The notes under the pieces: generated by a model
Told to the model about the DNA's origin: nothing
What the model saw: only the letters and a program-made list of their open reading frames with translations
The model's database searches: none
From: Alphaproteobacteria bacterium
GTDB lineage: Bacteria; Pseudomonadota; Alphaproteobacteria; ATCC43930; CGMCC-115725
Direction: 5' to 3'
DNA length: 64,000 bases
Assembly (NCBI GenBank): GCA_030041335.1
Contig: JASHOB010000215.1
Location: 1-64,000 of the forward strand
Translations under genes and position numbers: made by a program
Shown: one piece after another, positions 17,875 to 26,943 of the stretch
Position numbering within the stretch: position 1 is the first letter of the stretch
Layout of the letters: every line of letters begins with the position of its first letter

Positions 17875-19092
17875 ATGAGCGACTACTTCTTCATCAAGAA
17901 CAAGAATGGCAACGTGATCGACATTGAACACGCATCCAACAAACCGGGAACGCCACTCGACGCCTTTACCAAAAAGTCGACTAACAACGACAACCAGCTT
18001 TGGGAGTTCGTCACCGATCCTTCAGGTTCGGGCTATTTTTTCATCAAGAACAAGAATGGCAACGTGATCGACATTGAGCGGGGTAACACCACGGCGGGCC
18101 TGGCGGATGGAATGCCGCTTGACGCCTTCACTCAGAAGTCAGCCGGCGTAACACAACAGAGCGACAATCAGCTTTGGTTGTTCATGAAAGATCCCGCTGG
18201 TTCAGGCTATCACTTCATCGTCAGCAGACTCGACGGCAATGTGATAGACATTAAGGGGGCCTCTAACACGCCAGGAACGGCGCTCGTTTCGTTCCCGCTG
18301 AAACCGACCAATAACGACAACCAGCTTTGGACCGTGGAGGGGGGAGCATTCCCATCGCCGGTGTCGGCGGTGTCTGCCCCCGCTGCCGGCCTGCGTAGCA
18401 ATTCCAACTACAAATTTTTCAGCAACTGCAATCCGCTTTTGGGTATCACAATTATCATCGATGTGAGCCAGGATATTATCTGCCAATCCAACTCCGGCTC
18501 TACCAGCGGTTTCAGCTTTCAACTGAACTGCTACTCACCCCTCCATCATGAGCTTGCCTACCAGCAGTTTGTCCTTGGTCTCCTTGGCACCAGCCTTCAG
18601 TACAATATCCAGGGCGGGGTGGCAGGAGGCGCCCCTCTCTTCAACGTCGGCTACGCATCGCTGGCATCGCTGTCAAATCCCGTATTGCCTGCAGGATATC
18701 GGCTCATGATCGCTTTTAACACGCAAAGCACGCTCGTCAGCAGGGCGGGCTTCACGGTGTGGGACAATTTCGGAAATACGGTTGCGGAGCAGACGGTCTT
18801 AATGTCCTCTATCGATAACGTGCCGTCGCCTTCTGTCGGTTCGGCGCCTGTTGTTGCCTTCGACGTGAACTTAGTCGGTCCGGAGAACGGTGAATCGGTC
18901 GTGCTCTCCTCGGGAGCGGGTTCGATCACGTACATTAATCAGGTGGGGAACCTCCAACTCGTGCCCTTATCGCAGCTGCCTTCCTGCGCCGATACGAGAG
19001 GCGGAACGACGGAGACAGCTAACAGTGTCTATGGCGTCTTACCCTCCTTTCCGAATGACACCTTTAAACAGTCCTTCAATGTAACCGGGTGA
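17875..19092 (+). CDS. Ricin-type beta-trefoil lectin with a C-terminal beta-rich domain
   Basis: 405 residues from ATG 17875 (AAGGAGA upstream). Residues 1-160 hold three beta-trefoil repeats, each of the form FxIKNKNGNVIDIxxASNxPGTPL...NDNQLW, with the Q-x-W signature present in every repeat. This points to carbohydrate binding. Repeats 1 and 2 share 38 identical bases at the DNA level, so the duplication is recent. Residues 180-405 form a Ser/Asn/Gly-rich domain with few charged residues that I cannot assign; it could be the effector part. No N-terminal signal peptide is seen, so export, if it occurs, would need another route. It lies in a zone of small secreted-type proteins. Confidence 0.75.
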   Translation: MSDYFFIKNKNGNVIDIEHASNKPGTPLDAFTKKSTNNDNQLWEFVTDPSGSGYFFIKNKNGNVIDIERGNTTAGLADGMPLDAFTQKSAGVTQQSDNQLWLFMKDPAGSGYHFIVSRLDGNVIDIKGASNTPGTALVSFPLKPTNNDNQLWTVEGGAFPSPVSAVSAPAAGLRSNSNYKFFSNCNPLLGITIIIDVSQDIICQSNSGSTSGFSFQLNCYSPLHHELAYQQFVLGLLGTSLQYNIQGGVAGGAPLFNVGYASLASLSNPVLPAGYRLMIAFNTQSTLVSRAGFTVWDNFGNTVAEQTVLMSSIDNVPSPSVGSAPVVAFDVNLVGPENGESVVLSSGAGSITYINQVGNLQLVPLSQLPSCADTRGGTTETANSVYGVLPSFPNDTFKQSFNVTG

Positions 19093-19415
19093 GTGGCATC
19101 TCGCGATCACTGGGCCATCGCTGTCGGTCCTGAGAGATCTGGAAAGGGGTGGTATCAGTTGTGAGCGGGCCTCGGAGACTCGAAGCAGGGTCGGAGGCTT
19201 GACATTTGGCCGAGCGAAGGCAGGAAAACATTGTCCGGTGTGAGGGAAACGTTCTGAACAGCTAAAGGGCGATTGCATCGAGCGAGCGTCTCCTCGCAGA
19301 ACTAGACAAATTGAAAGCGAGCAAAATTGCGCGTCTCGTTATTCATTATAGACTAAACCGGGTGCCCGCATCTGCGAGCCGGCCCTGACCATCAACCGAG
19401 AGGAAACCTCGAGCA
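19093..19415 (+). other. Intergenic stretch, nothing recognised
   Basis: This stretch lies between the lectin and the Cys-rich repeat protein. I see no gene, RNA or clear promoter pair. TTGACA at 19199-19204 looks like a -35 hexamer but has no matching -10 at the right distance. Confidence 0.4.
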
Positions 19416-19670
19416 ATGGCCATCAAGACCCTAGCTGCCGCGACATTAGCGGCGATGATCACGTTCCCACTTGCATCGTCCGGTGCACAGCCAGCGGCGG
19501 AATGCCCCCAGGGATATACCTTGCATCCGCGACTCAACCTCTGCGTTGCGGAACCAACCTGTCCTCCGGGATCTACCTTGCACCCGCGGCTCCATCGTTG
19601 CGTTACGCCGCCAACTTGCCCTTCGGGGTCTACCTGGCACCCGAAGCTGCACCACTGTGTCACAGCTTGA
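19416..19670 (+). CDS. Small secreted Cys/His repeat protein
   Basis: 84 residues. The signal peptide covers about 1-24 (ending S-S-G-A-Q). The mature protein is three tandem repeats of about 20 residues with the form C-P-x-G-x-T-L-H-P-R-L-x-x-C-V, each with two Cys, a His and a conserved Leu-His-Pro. The pairs could form disulfides or bind a metal together with the histidines. AGAGGAAAC upstream serves as ribosome binding site. I do not recognise a named family; related chitin-binding or metal-binding Cys repeats exist but differ in spacing. Confidence 0.65.
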   Translation: MAIKTLAAATLAAMITFPLASSGAQPAAECPQGYTLHPRLNLCVAEPTCPPGSTLHPRLHRCVTPPTCPSGSTWHPKLHHCVTA

Positions 19671-20107
19671 TCGCGGTGGTCGGGACAAGGACACGCGGAA
19701 CGGGGACGATGGTAGTAGTCTTTGGGTGGCCGGGTTGCGTTCACTAGCGGCCGCTACAAGAGTTCGACCGGCAACCTCAAATTTGACCTGAGCGCGGACC
19801 GCCGGGCGAGGCTAATCGTTGGCCGGTTGTCTGAACCGTTTTGGCGACAGGTGCCTCAAGCTCGCGAGGCATCTGGGCCTCGCTGTCGGGAAGACCTTGC
19901 GCGGTATGAGTGGGGGCGCAGGCCTCGGCAGTTCAGCCTCGATTAAGTGCTTCGTGGCGTGGCACCACGACGCTTGCCCCGGCGCGAGGATCTGTCGCGC
20001 ATGGCTCTGAATGGCCGCCGCCAGGGACTTAGGGCGCGATTTGTCGCTGGGTATCGCCGCGCTAACGGACGAATCAAGGCCGACAGCGCCGCCACATTGG
20101 CGATCAG
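19671..20107 (-). other. Intergenic stretch, nothing recognised
   Basis: This is the region between the repeat protein and the small gene behind the ferric-reductase-like gene. Open frames are present on both strands but none has a ribosome binding site or a family resemblance. Confidence 0.35.
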
Positions 20108-20203
20108 CTAACCAGTCGCGCGCAGGAGCGCAAACAACGCCGACATCAGAATCACAATTACACCCGTGGCAATGACCAGCCGACCGGCAAACAAACGGCG
20201 CAT
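20108..20203 (-). CDS. 31-residue single-pass membrane protein
   Basis: ATG 20203 follows the ferric-reductase-like stop by 12 nt and has a strong ribosome binding site, GGAGG, 6 nt upstream. The product M-R-R-L-F-A-G-R-L-V-I-A-T-G... is one hydrophobic helix (about residues 8-28) with a positive N-terminus, the shape of small oxidase- or transporter-associated subunits. It is too short for most gene finders. Its place suggests an accessory subunit of the reductase, but no family is recognised. Confidence 0.5.
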   Translation of the reverse strand: MRRLFAGRLVIATGVIVILMSALFALLRATG

Positions 20204-20215
20204 CGACGACCTCCA

Positions 20216-21538
20216 CTACGCGAAGCTGTACCGCTCGGAATGGTACTTCGACAGCGGCACACCCAACCCCTTAAGGGCCTTTTCAATTGCATCCATCATC
20301 ACGTCCGGTCCACAGATGAAATACTCATGGTCTGCATAGTGCGACGGCAGATGACGCGTGAACATCTCAGCGGTGATGAAGCCCCGCTCTCCCGTCCACC
20401 CTGTGGCGGCATTCTCCAGCACGTGGACGGTCGTGAGGTCGAGCCGTGCCCTCAGCGTCTCCAAATCCTCACGGAAGGTGATCGATTCCCAGTCCTTGCT
20501 GCCGTAGAACAGAATCACCGGACGCCTGTCGCCGCGGTCGGCAAGGGTGCGGATCATGCTCATCATCGGCGTGATGCCGATGCCGCCAGCGATCAGCACG
20601 TGCATGTCTGCCGGGTTGCCGATGGTGAACGCGCCATACGGACCATCAAGGTACACACGCTTCCCCACCGGCGCTTTGTCAATCGCGCTGGTGAAGTCGC
20701 CGAGATTCCTGATCGACATTTCGACCTGCCCGTCCGCGATCTCTGCGCTCGACGAGAACGAGAACGGATGGCCAGTGATCTTGAAGGGACTTCCGTACAC
20801 TGTCAGCCAGCCGAATTGGCCCGGCTTGAAGCGGAAGCCAGGGTGCCCGTCCGGGTGCATAACCAACGTGGTCGTATCGCCCCGCTCCCGGCGCACTTCC
20901 GAAACGCGATAGGGCCGGCGGAGCAAGATCAGCGGCTTGATGATGCGCACGTAAAGTAGGAGCCCGATCCACAAGATCGTCAGGCATATCCACAGCGCCC
21001 GCTTCCAAGGATCGGCCAGGTAAAAGCCCCAAGCCACCATATGCAGGAGTCCACAGGTGACGGCGGCAACAGCGAGCACAATATGTGTGACGTGCCAGGT
21101 CTCATATCCGATTTTCAGCTTCGTCCTCCAGAGGGCCGTCACGACCAACGTGATCAGCGACAACAACGACATGAAGGCGAAAACGGCGCCCCACGGCAAC
21201 TCATCGTAATCGGGCAGCGTGAACAGTTCCGGCTGAACAGCAAACATGATCAGAGGGTGCGCCACGACCAAGCCGACCGCGATTAGCGAGATCTGCCGGT
21301 GAAAATAATAGATGACGTCCTCGCCCCACGGCGCGGTGACATAACGGAAACGCGCTGTGAGGCCGAACTGCAGGCCCATCATCGCTAACCCGGAATAGCC
21401 AATCGCGGCTGAAAACTCGGTCCAGAAATCACGTGTCGCCGGAAAAGACCCTATCAGCAGTGCGAACAAAGGGGCGAGAATGAAGAACAGGTAGATTAAG
21501 ACCCAAACAGCTCCACGCACTGTGTAATGAAGTTGCAT
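20216..21538 (-). CDS. Ferric-reductase-like flavocytochrome (NADPH-oxidase type)
   Basis: 440 residues. The N-terminal half has about six membrane helices with histidines placed for two b-hemes (FHRQISL, AHPLIMF, WHVTHIVLA, LHMVAW). The C-terminal half is a ferredoxin-reductase module: HPFSFSSS for FAD, GPYGAFT, and AGGIGITPMMSMIR plus FICGPDVMMDAIEKAL for NAD(P)H. Such proteins carry electrons from NAD(P)H across the membrane to ferric iron, oxygen or another acceptor; the acceptor is not predictable. It shares a likely operon with a 31-residue membrane protein 12 nt downstream. Confidence 0.87.
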   Translation of the reverse strand: MQLHYTVRGAVWVLIYLFFILAPLFALLIGSFPATRDFWTEFSAAIGYSGLAMMGLQFGLTARFRYVTAPWGEDVIYYFHRQISLIAVGLVVAHPLIMFAVQPELFTLPDYDELPWGAVFAFMSLLSLITLVVTALWRTKLKIGYETWHVTHIVLAVAAVTCGLLHMVAWGFYLADPWKRALWICLTILWIGLLLYVRIIKPLILLRRPYRVSEVRRERGDTTTLVMHPDGHPGFRFKPGQFGWLTVYGSPFKITGHPFSFSSSAEIADGQVEMSIRNLGDFTSAIDKAPVGKRVYLDGPYGAFTIGNPADMHVLIAGGIGITPMMSMIRTLADRGDRRPVILFYGSKDWESITFREDLETLRARLDLTTVHVLENAATGWTGERGFITAEMFTRHLPSHYADHEYFICGPDVMMDAIEKALKGLGVPLSKYHSERYSFA

Positions 21539-21629
21539 GGATGAATTCTGCTCTCTGATCTGGGGTGCCGGCCAATTGTACGAGAGGCCAATGAGCGAGA
21601 CACTGAACGCCGGATGGCGCGGGGAGTGT

Positions 21630-22043
21630 TCACTTGTCGGGAACGGACAGGTTCCTCCTCAGCATGAAGATGGTAGTTGCAAAAGAGGCAATTAACACGG
21701 ACGAGACCAACCCCGACAGCGCGCCCACGAGCGGTAAGGGCGGTGGTGTTGTGAGGTCGATAGCAAGTTCGTGGCCCGCAAGTCCGCCAATAACGGACGC
21801 GATGACCACCCACAAAAAATCGATGCCCATTGGCGTCGTGGATGTGGCGCTCCGCTCGAGGACAAAGTTGCGGATGACCAGCGCTAAGATGGCAGCAACG
21901 ATCGCGCAAAGAATGGCCAGCACAACATGTCTTGCGAACAAGCCGCCGAGCACAATCCCGACGAGGGCGCCGCTTACGAGCCCGGCCAGGACCATCGCGA
22001 GGACACTCGCTGTAACCAACCCGCTCTCGTGACGCGCATTCAT
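21630..22043 (-). CDS. Four-helix membrane protein of unknown function
   Basis: 137 residues with four predicted membrane helices (about 10-34, 36-60, 75-95 and 105-127). Gly/Ala-rich glycine-zipper-like stretches (GLVSGALVGIVLGGL) occur in the first helix. A polar Pro-rich loop separates helices 3 and 4. It lies 91 nt upstream of the ferric-reductase-like gene on the same strand, so the two may be co-transcribed. No family recognised. Confidence 0.55.
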   Translation of the reverse strand: MNARHESGLVTASVLAMVLAGLVSGALVGIVLGGLFARHVVLAILCAIVAAILALVIRNFVLERSATSTTPMGIDFLWVVIASVIGGLAGHELAIDLTTPPPLPLVGALSGLVSSVLIASFATTIFMLRRNLSVPDK

Positions 22044-22711
22044 TTTCCACTCCCCGCGCTTGGGTCTATGAGGGTGATGCCAAGGGTTGCGCTGGCCGAA
22101 GAATGCCGGTGTCGGCGGGACCGGGTGGTCGTGGCGGGTTACGCGCCTGACCGGGTGATGCCAGGGGTCGCGTGCTGCCGGACAATGATAGTGGCGGCGG
22201 ACTGGGCGGCCGCGAGGCTGCTATTGTCTGTCGCTGAGGCAGCACTGGTTTCGTCGTCGTTGACGGCGACAGCTTCGGCTGGCCGCCCAAGAACGATCCC
22301 TGGATTACCTTTGCCGTCATGATCCAATCCCTGTCGATCTGGGTTTTGGAACGATGTGGTCGCCACTTGCCGGCGTAAGGCTGACGGACTACGGCGACGA
22401 ATAGTCTATCTCAAAACGCCTAGTCGGCGAAGGGCACTCAACTTGCCCCTTACAATTGGGCGCCACCCTGAGCGGGATCGGGCGCAGTGACGTGTTCTAG
22501 TGCGCGTCGCCGTGGGGGAACGTTCCGCAAGGTAACCGTCATAGGCGTGGTTGCGCCGCGAAGCGGTTAGCTCGAAGTCGGTATCGTTAGTGAGCCGAGG
22601 TGGTGCTCGTGCACACTGACTCATTTGGGTCATGGGGTGCCGATTCGGTCTCGACCGCGGCGATGTCGAAGCCGGCCGACTCGATCAAATCGTCCACTCC
22701 GGACGCAGGGA
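22044..22711 (-). other. Intergenic stretch with short imperfect direct repeats
   Basis: Related segments of the form GGGTGATGCCARGGGTYGCG occur near 22073 and 22155. They are about 82 bp apart, with a more diverged one between. No gene is supported; the small open frames lack ribosome binding sites and known domains. Confidence 0.3.
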
Positions 22712-23887
22712 TTATGTCGGGCTGCCAAAACCTTGAGCGAACAGGTGCTTCGCCAAGGGATAAAAGATGTCGGTGGTGGCGTTCGAGAAATTCGACGCCT
22801 GGTTACCCGCGAGGACGAAAGTTGCGTCAGCCCCCGGCAGATAGAACATAGCGGTGGTATAGCCGAGTATCGCCCCATTGTGGCCGACAAACTTGCCGAT
22901 CCTGGCGATGCCAAGGCCGTAGGCGACGCTGAGCCCACCCGATTCGGAGATCAGGCCGAATTGCGTCTGTTCTTTATGAGTTTCGGGCTTGAGCAGAGTG
23001 CCGGTCGCGAGCGCCCTGGCCCAAATGCGAAGATCATCACGCGTGGAAATCATTGCGCCGGCGGTCCAGGCGACGTTCGGATTGGTGTTGGTATAATCCC
23101 GGAATGGTCCCTTACCATTGGCGCCGGCATAGTAGCCGTGCGCGAACGGCGCCGGGATGGCGGAATTCGTCGGAAAGCTTGTGCTGCGAAGCCTGAGAGG
23201 AACCAGAACCTGCTCCTCGATGATCTGCGCCACCGGTTTGCGGGCCACCTTCTCCAGGATCATCCCGAGAAGTATGTAGTTGGTATCGCAATACGAAACC
23301 TTTTCGCCTGGCGCAAAATCGGGTGCATGGCGCTTCACGATTCCAATGACGTTATCCGGGCTGAAAGGCATCATCGGATTGGTCACGAAATCCTTCCCGA
23401 ACTCATCGTCCATGGTGAAATCGTAGATGCCGGACGTCATGCCGAGAAGGTTGCGTATCGTGATAATGTCGGCGTTCGGAAGCCCCTCGATATAGGTCGA
23501 GAGCTTGTCATCGAGACGGAGCTTGCCGAGGTCGACGAGCTGTAAGATCGCGGTAGCGACAAAGGTCTTGGTGATACTCGCAATGCGGACATGGTCACTG
23601 CCGCGCATAGGAACGTTGGCGGCGATGTCACCCCTGCCGAAGGAAGCCCTCCAGTTGCCGCGGCCGGGAGCCCAGATCCCAACGACGAGGCCGGGCTGCC
23701 GTTCTTTCGTCATGCCATTCTTCGCGATCGCGGTGAGCACGTCCTGATCATTCGGGGAGAATGCGGCCGCGGGAGTTACACCAGGCCTCGTCTGCGGGTT
23801 GGTGACGATGTTGCGCTCAGCCACCGCGGTGCCGCAGAGGCAGAACGGAGCGGCGATGGCTGCCTTGAGCAAGTCGCGCTTGCGCAT
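22712..23887 (-). CDS. Exported serine hydrolase of the class C beta-lactamase / DD-peptidase family
   Basis: 391 residues. A signal peptide is visible (residues 1-23, with R-K-R ahead of a short hydrophobic core). The catalytic motif S104-I-T-K107 is intact. The second motif, usually YxN, reads Y199-C-D, as in some esterase-like members, and the third is H-N-G instead of K-T-G. These changes favour an esterase or D-aminopeptidase-like role over true beta-lactamase activity. It probably acts in the periplasm on a D-amino-acid peptide, ester or lactone. No regulatory ampR-like neighbour is present. Confidence 0.85.
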   Translation of the reverse strand: MRKRDLLKAAIAAPFCLCGTAVAERNIVTNPQTRPGVTPAAAFSPNDQDVLTAIAKNGMTKERQPGLVVGIWAPGRGNWRASFGRGDIAANVPMRGSDHVRIASITKTFVATAILQLVDLGKLRLDDKLSTYIEGLPNADIITIRNLLGMTSGIYDFTMDDEFGKDFVTNPMMPFSPDNVIGIVKRHAPDFAPGEKVSYCDTNYILLGMILEKVARKPVAQIIEEQVLVPLRLRSTSFPTNSAIPAPFAHGYYAGANGKGPFRDYTNTNPNVAWTAGAMISTRDDLRIWARALATGTLLKPETHKEQTQFGLISESGGLSVAYGLGIARIGKFVGHNGAILGYTTAMFYLPGADATFVLAGNQASNFSNATTDIFYPLAKHLFAQGFGSPT

Positions 23888-24477
23888 TGGGGCCTTCCGG
23901 CGACGCCCTCTTTCTGGACGAGTCGAGCGCCCCTCGTATCACGTCACCGCAGCCCCCGCCAGTCCTCTAGCTTTATGATTGATGACGCCTATTGGATCGC
24001 AAAAGAGCGGAGAACCAGGATCGGATCGACGGCCATTCTGCTTTCCTTTGCCGCAAGGCTTCGCGTCGGGATCTCGCTGCCATCACTCTTCGAAGCGCTT
24101 TGCGGATCGTTCCGAGACTTTCACGCAGATGGTTGGGCTGTCCTCCGAAAGACACCGCGCCGCGTTTGCGCACTCTGTCTTTCTCGTCACGGCGTTCGTC
24201 TCGACCATCGCCGGCAATCCCGCTACTTGCTGGCTATCCATAGCCGCTTGGCAGCCACCGTCAGGGGCCGATGCCACCCTAAGTCGGCACCATCGGTAAG
24301 GTGTTCGCCGGCGACTTGCATATGGCGGTCTAATGCGACGTGAGAGAGTGCCACGTCATGGCCAGACCCTCGACCTTGAGGAACTGGCCCGCGAACTCGG
24401 TGCCGACTAGCCATTGGCCGATTTCGTGGCGCGGAGCCGGTGCAGCAAGTGCGGTGCCAAGTGGAGGCAACTCTCGG
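23888..24477. other. Intergenic stretch, nothing recognised
   Basis: About 590 nt between the serine hydrolase and the GST gene. The open frames on the plus strand are short or run through from the antisense of the hydrolase. No domain, RNA or repeat was identified. Confidence 0.35.
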
Positions 24478-25113
24478 TCAGGCAAGCATCGGCGTCATTC
24501 CGGGCTCGGCCTTGGCCATGGCTCGCCGATAGGCGGGCCGCCGGCCGATGCGCTCGAGGTAGGCCCTCAGGTTCGGATAGCCATCAATCGAGGTTCCGCG
24601 AAATGCCCGGCTGGTGGTCAGGCAGTAAACCATCATGATGTCGGCAGTGCTGAGGTCGGCGCCGCCAAAGAACGGCGCGGCGCCGAGCCTGTCCTCCACC
24701 ATCGCCCAACACCGGCGGCTGCGATCTTCGACAAAAGCCGCGGCCGGATTGCCTTCGCCCCGCCCAGCCAGCACCAGTTGCATCATCAGCGTGGTCATGA
24801 AGGTTCCGTTCGACCAGTGGAACCAGAACAGGTGCTCGGCAAAACCGGCATCGTCGGGCCGCGGGATGAGCCGTTCCCCGCCATGGCGCGCACAGATGTA
24901 GTCGCAGATCGCGCCGCTCTCGCCCAGAACCAGGTCGCCGTCGGTAATCACCGGGGCGATACCCATCGGGTGCAGCGCCTTATACTCGTCCGGCGCGAGC
25001 CGATTGTCCGCCCGACGCTCGTAGCGTTTCAACTCGTAGTCGAGTTCCAGTTCCTCGCATAGCCAAACGATGCGTTCAGACTGGGAAACCCCTAGGTGAT
25101 GAACCATCAGCAT
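24478..25113 (-). CDS. Glutathione S-transferase family protein
   Basis: 211 residues. The N-terminal thioredoxin-like domain (1-78) carries S-Q-S-E-R-I-V-W-L-C-E-E-L at the usual catalytic position and the cis-Pro motif G-I-A-P-V-I-T-D followed by L-G-E-S-G-A-I. The all-alpha C-terminal domain has the conserved DLSTADIMM N-capping box (about 153-161). It probably conjugates or reduces electrophiles with glutathione in the cytoplasm. It is monocistronic; the regions on both sides are empty. Confidence 0.9.
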   Translation of the reverse strand: MLMVHHLGVSQSERIVWLCEELELDYELKRYERRADNRLAPDEYKALHPMGIAPVITDGDLVLGESGAICDYICARHGGERLIPRPDDAGFAEHLFWFHWSNGTFMTTLMMQLVLAGRGEGNPAAAFVEDRSRRCWAMVEDRLGAAPFFGGADLSTADIMMVYCLTTSRAFRGTSIDGYPNLRAYLERIGRRPAYRRAMAKAEPGMTPMLA

Positions 25114-25739
25114 ATCCTACCGTCCTTCCCCGCGCACATCATTGTAGCGCCACTTGCATCCGACCCGACGCGGCCACACACCGGTGCCGACCCGCTCCGC
25201 CGCAACTTGGCGAGCCAGTCTCGGGGTCACTCGCCGCTCACGTCAATCATGGATCAACGACGTTCTGGACGCAGCCATAGGCCAAATTGCTCCTCATTCT
25301 AGGGGTATAGATCGGGCTACGATCTCTTTCCTTCATCAAAAAGTTTAGGTTTTATATGTAGCTACAGAGTTTCATTGGTTGAGACCCGCTCCGCCAAAGT
25401 CCCTGACGCTAGAAATGCCCATAACAGACGCTTTCCTGGTTGGCTTGCCGGGCTGGCGCTGCGAGTTGGTCATGCGTAGGGCGCTGAATGCCGCTCCAAA
25501 ATCCAAGGTCCCGAGGGGTCGCCGCGCATCGATGCGCTGATGAAGGCGTGTAAGAAATCGACTAACGCTGAGACGGGGCAGCGCCGTCCCGATGTCATGG
25601 GCTTTACTCCCTACTGACGGCAGGCAAGCAAAGGAGTGACAGACGACTGCCTTCATGTCGCCTTGTGCGGTGGGATAGAATTGGCCCCATAGGTGGCAGC
25701 TGACATGCTTCTCTCGAGAGACACATATTGAAGGTCCGA
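25114..25739. other. Intergenic stretch, nothing recognised
   Basis: About 630 nt between divergent genes. No reading frame has support from start signals or similarity. The short phrase I-D-A-L-M-K-A-C-K-K readable near 25529 faintly resembles V-D-A-L-M-R-L-C-K near 27636, which may be debris of a common element. Confidence 0.3.
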
Positions 25740-26741
25740 ATGAGCGACAATCTCGGAATCTTGTTCTTTTTTGCGTTCTTCGGTTTCCTCGCCGCCACGG
25801 GCTCCATCGCTTGCGCCGGCAATGTCGGCTTCGAGAGGATCCAGATCGCCAACGGCACGGAGCTGCCCTTGACGGGTGGGGTCTGGTATCCCACCGCCGC
25901 CTCGGCGACGGAGCATAACTTAGGGCTCTTCACCCAGACCGCCGCGATCGACGCGCCAATTCTCGGCCGCAACTTGGCTTTGGTCGTGCTCTCGCACGGC
26001 GGCGGTTCCTCCTACGAAGCCCACTACGACACGGCCCTCGCCCTCGCGCGCGCCGGATTCGTTGCCGCAGCGATCAATCATGCCGGCGACACCTATGACG
26101 ACCAAAGTCAGGTCTTGCGATTGTGGCGCCGGCCGGCCCAGCTTCGGCGGTTGGTGTCCTATATGTTGGACGAATGGCCGCAGCACGCACAGTTGAATCC
26201 CGCCCGCGTCGGCGCATTCGGCTTCTCCAATGGCGGCTTCACTGTCCTGGTCGCCGCGGGTGGAGTTCCGGACCTTAACAGGACCGCCCCGTATTGCCTG
26301 GCGCACCCGGATCATGACCTCTGCCGGGCGCTCAAGCAGGCTGGTGTCGATCCGCATCTCGGCGCCGCTGTTCCACCGGGAGCCTGGATCTCTGAACCTC
26401 GCATAAAGGCCATCGTCGTTGCCGCTCCGGCGTTTGGTTTTGCCTTCAGCACCGATGGACTAAGGAACGTGCGCGTTCCGGTCCAGCTCTGGCGTGCGGC
26501 GGAGGACTATCATCAGCCAAATGCCTGGTACGACGAAGCCGTGCGCCTCGCTCTGCCGCGGCCGCCGGAATATCACGTCGTCGTGGGCGCGAACCATTAC
26601 GGCTTCCTGCCGCCCTGCACGACCCGCCTCGCCCATCGAGTGCCGAAAATCTGCGCCGATCCCCCTGGCTTCAACCGCGGTGCGTTCCATCAGGCCTTCG
26701 ACGCCCAGGTGGTGCGGTTCTTCGAGAGTACCTTGCGCTAG
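25740..26741 (+). CDS. Exported alpha/beta hydrolase (dienelactone-hydrolase / PAF-acetylhydrolase-like)
   Basis: 333 residues from ATG 25740; a TTG at 25728 would add four residues. The signal peptide is about 1-25 (ending S-I-A-C-A-G). The hydrolase core shows VVLSHGGGSSYEAH (oxyanion region), the nucleophile elbow G-F-S-N-G-G (about residues 160-165), and a late G-A-N-H-Y-G-F histidine. This is the pattern of secreted esterases or carboxypeptidases annotated as predicted dienelactone hydrolases. The substrate is unknown. It stands alone. Confidence 0.83.
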   Translation: MSDNLGILFFFAFFGFLAATGSIACAGNVGFERIQIANGTELPLTGGVWYPTAASATEHNLGLFTQTAAIDAPILGRNLALVVLSHGGGSSYEAHYDTALALARAGFVAAAINHAGDTYDDQSQVLRLWRRPAQLRRLVSYMLDEWPQHAQLNPARVGAFGFSNGGFTVLVAAGGVPDLNRTAPYCLAHPDHDLCRALKQAGVDPHLGAAVPPGAWISEPRIKAIVVAAPAFGFAFSTDGLRNVRVPVQLWRAAEDYHQPNAWYDEAVRLALPRPPEYHVVVGANHYGFLPPCTTRLAHRVPKICADPPGFNRGAFHQAFDAQVVRFFESTLR

Positions 26742-26943
26742 TTGATCGGGCCGCGTCCCACCGAAGTGATCTGAGCCGCCGACGATAAGCGCCTCGTCGC
26801 TCGCAGAGCTAACGCCGGGTCAAGAGTTCATCGTGCGCTTGGCGCTGAATGGCCGCGCGAAGAATCTCCGGCAGCATTGGGACCGGTGGGTCGTCACCTC
26901 GTCGAAACCGTGTTGGCCCTGTGGAGGTCTCATCGGCGTTCGC

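Noticed and set aside
17351-17878. Two overlapping open frames on opposite strands (17351-17863 minus, 17453-17878 plus)
   Set aside because: Neither has a ribosome binding site with a sensible start, and neither resembles a known family.
22073-22175. Short GGGTGATGCC-type direct repeats as a CRISPR-like or regulatory array
   Set aside because: Only two good copies and one poor one, irregular spacing, no cas genes nearby.
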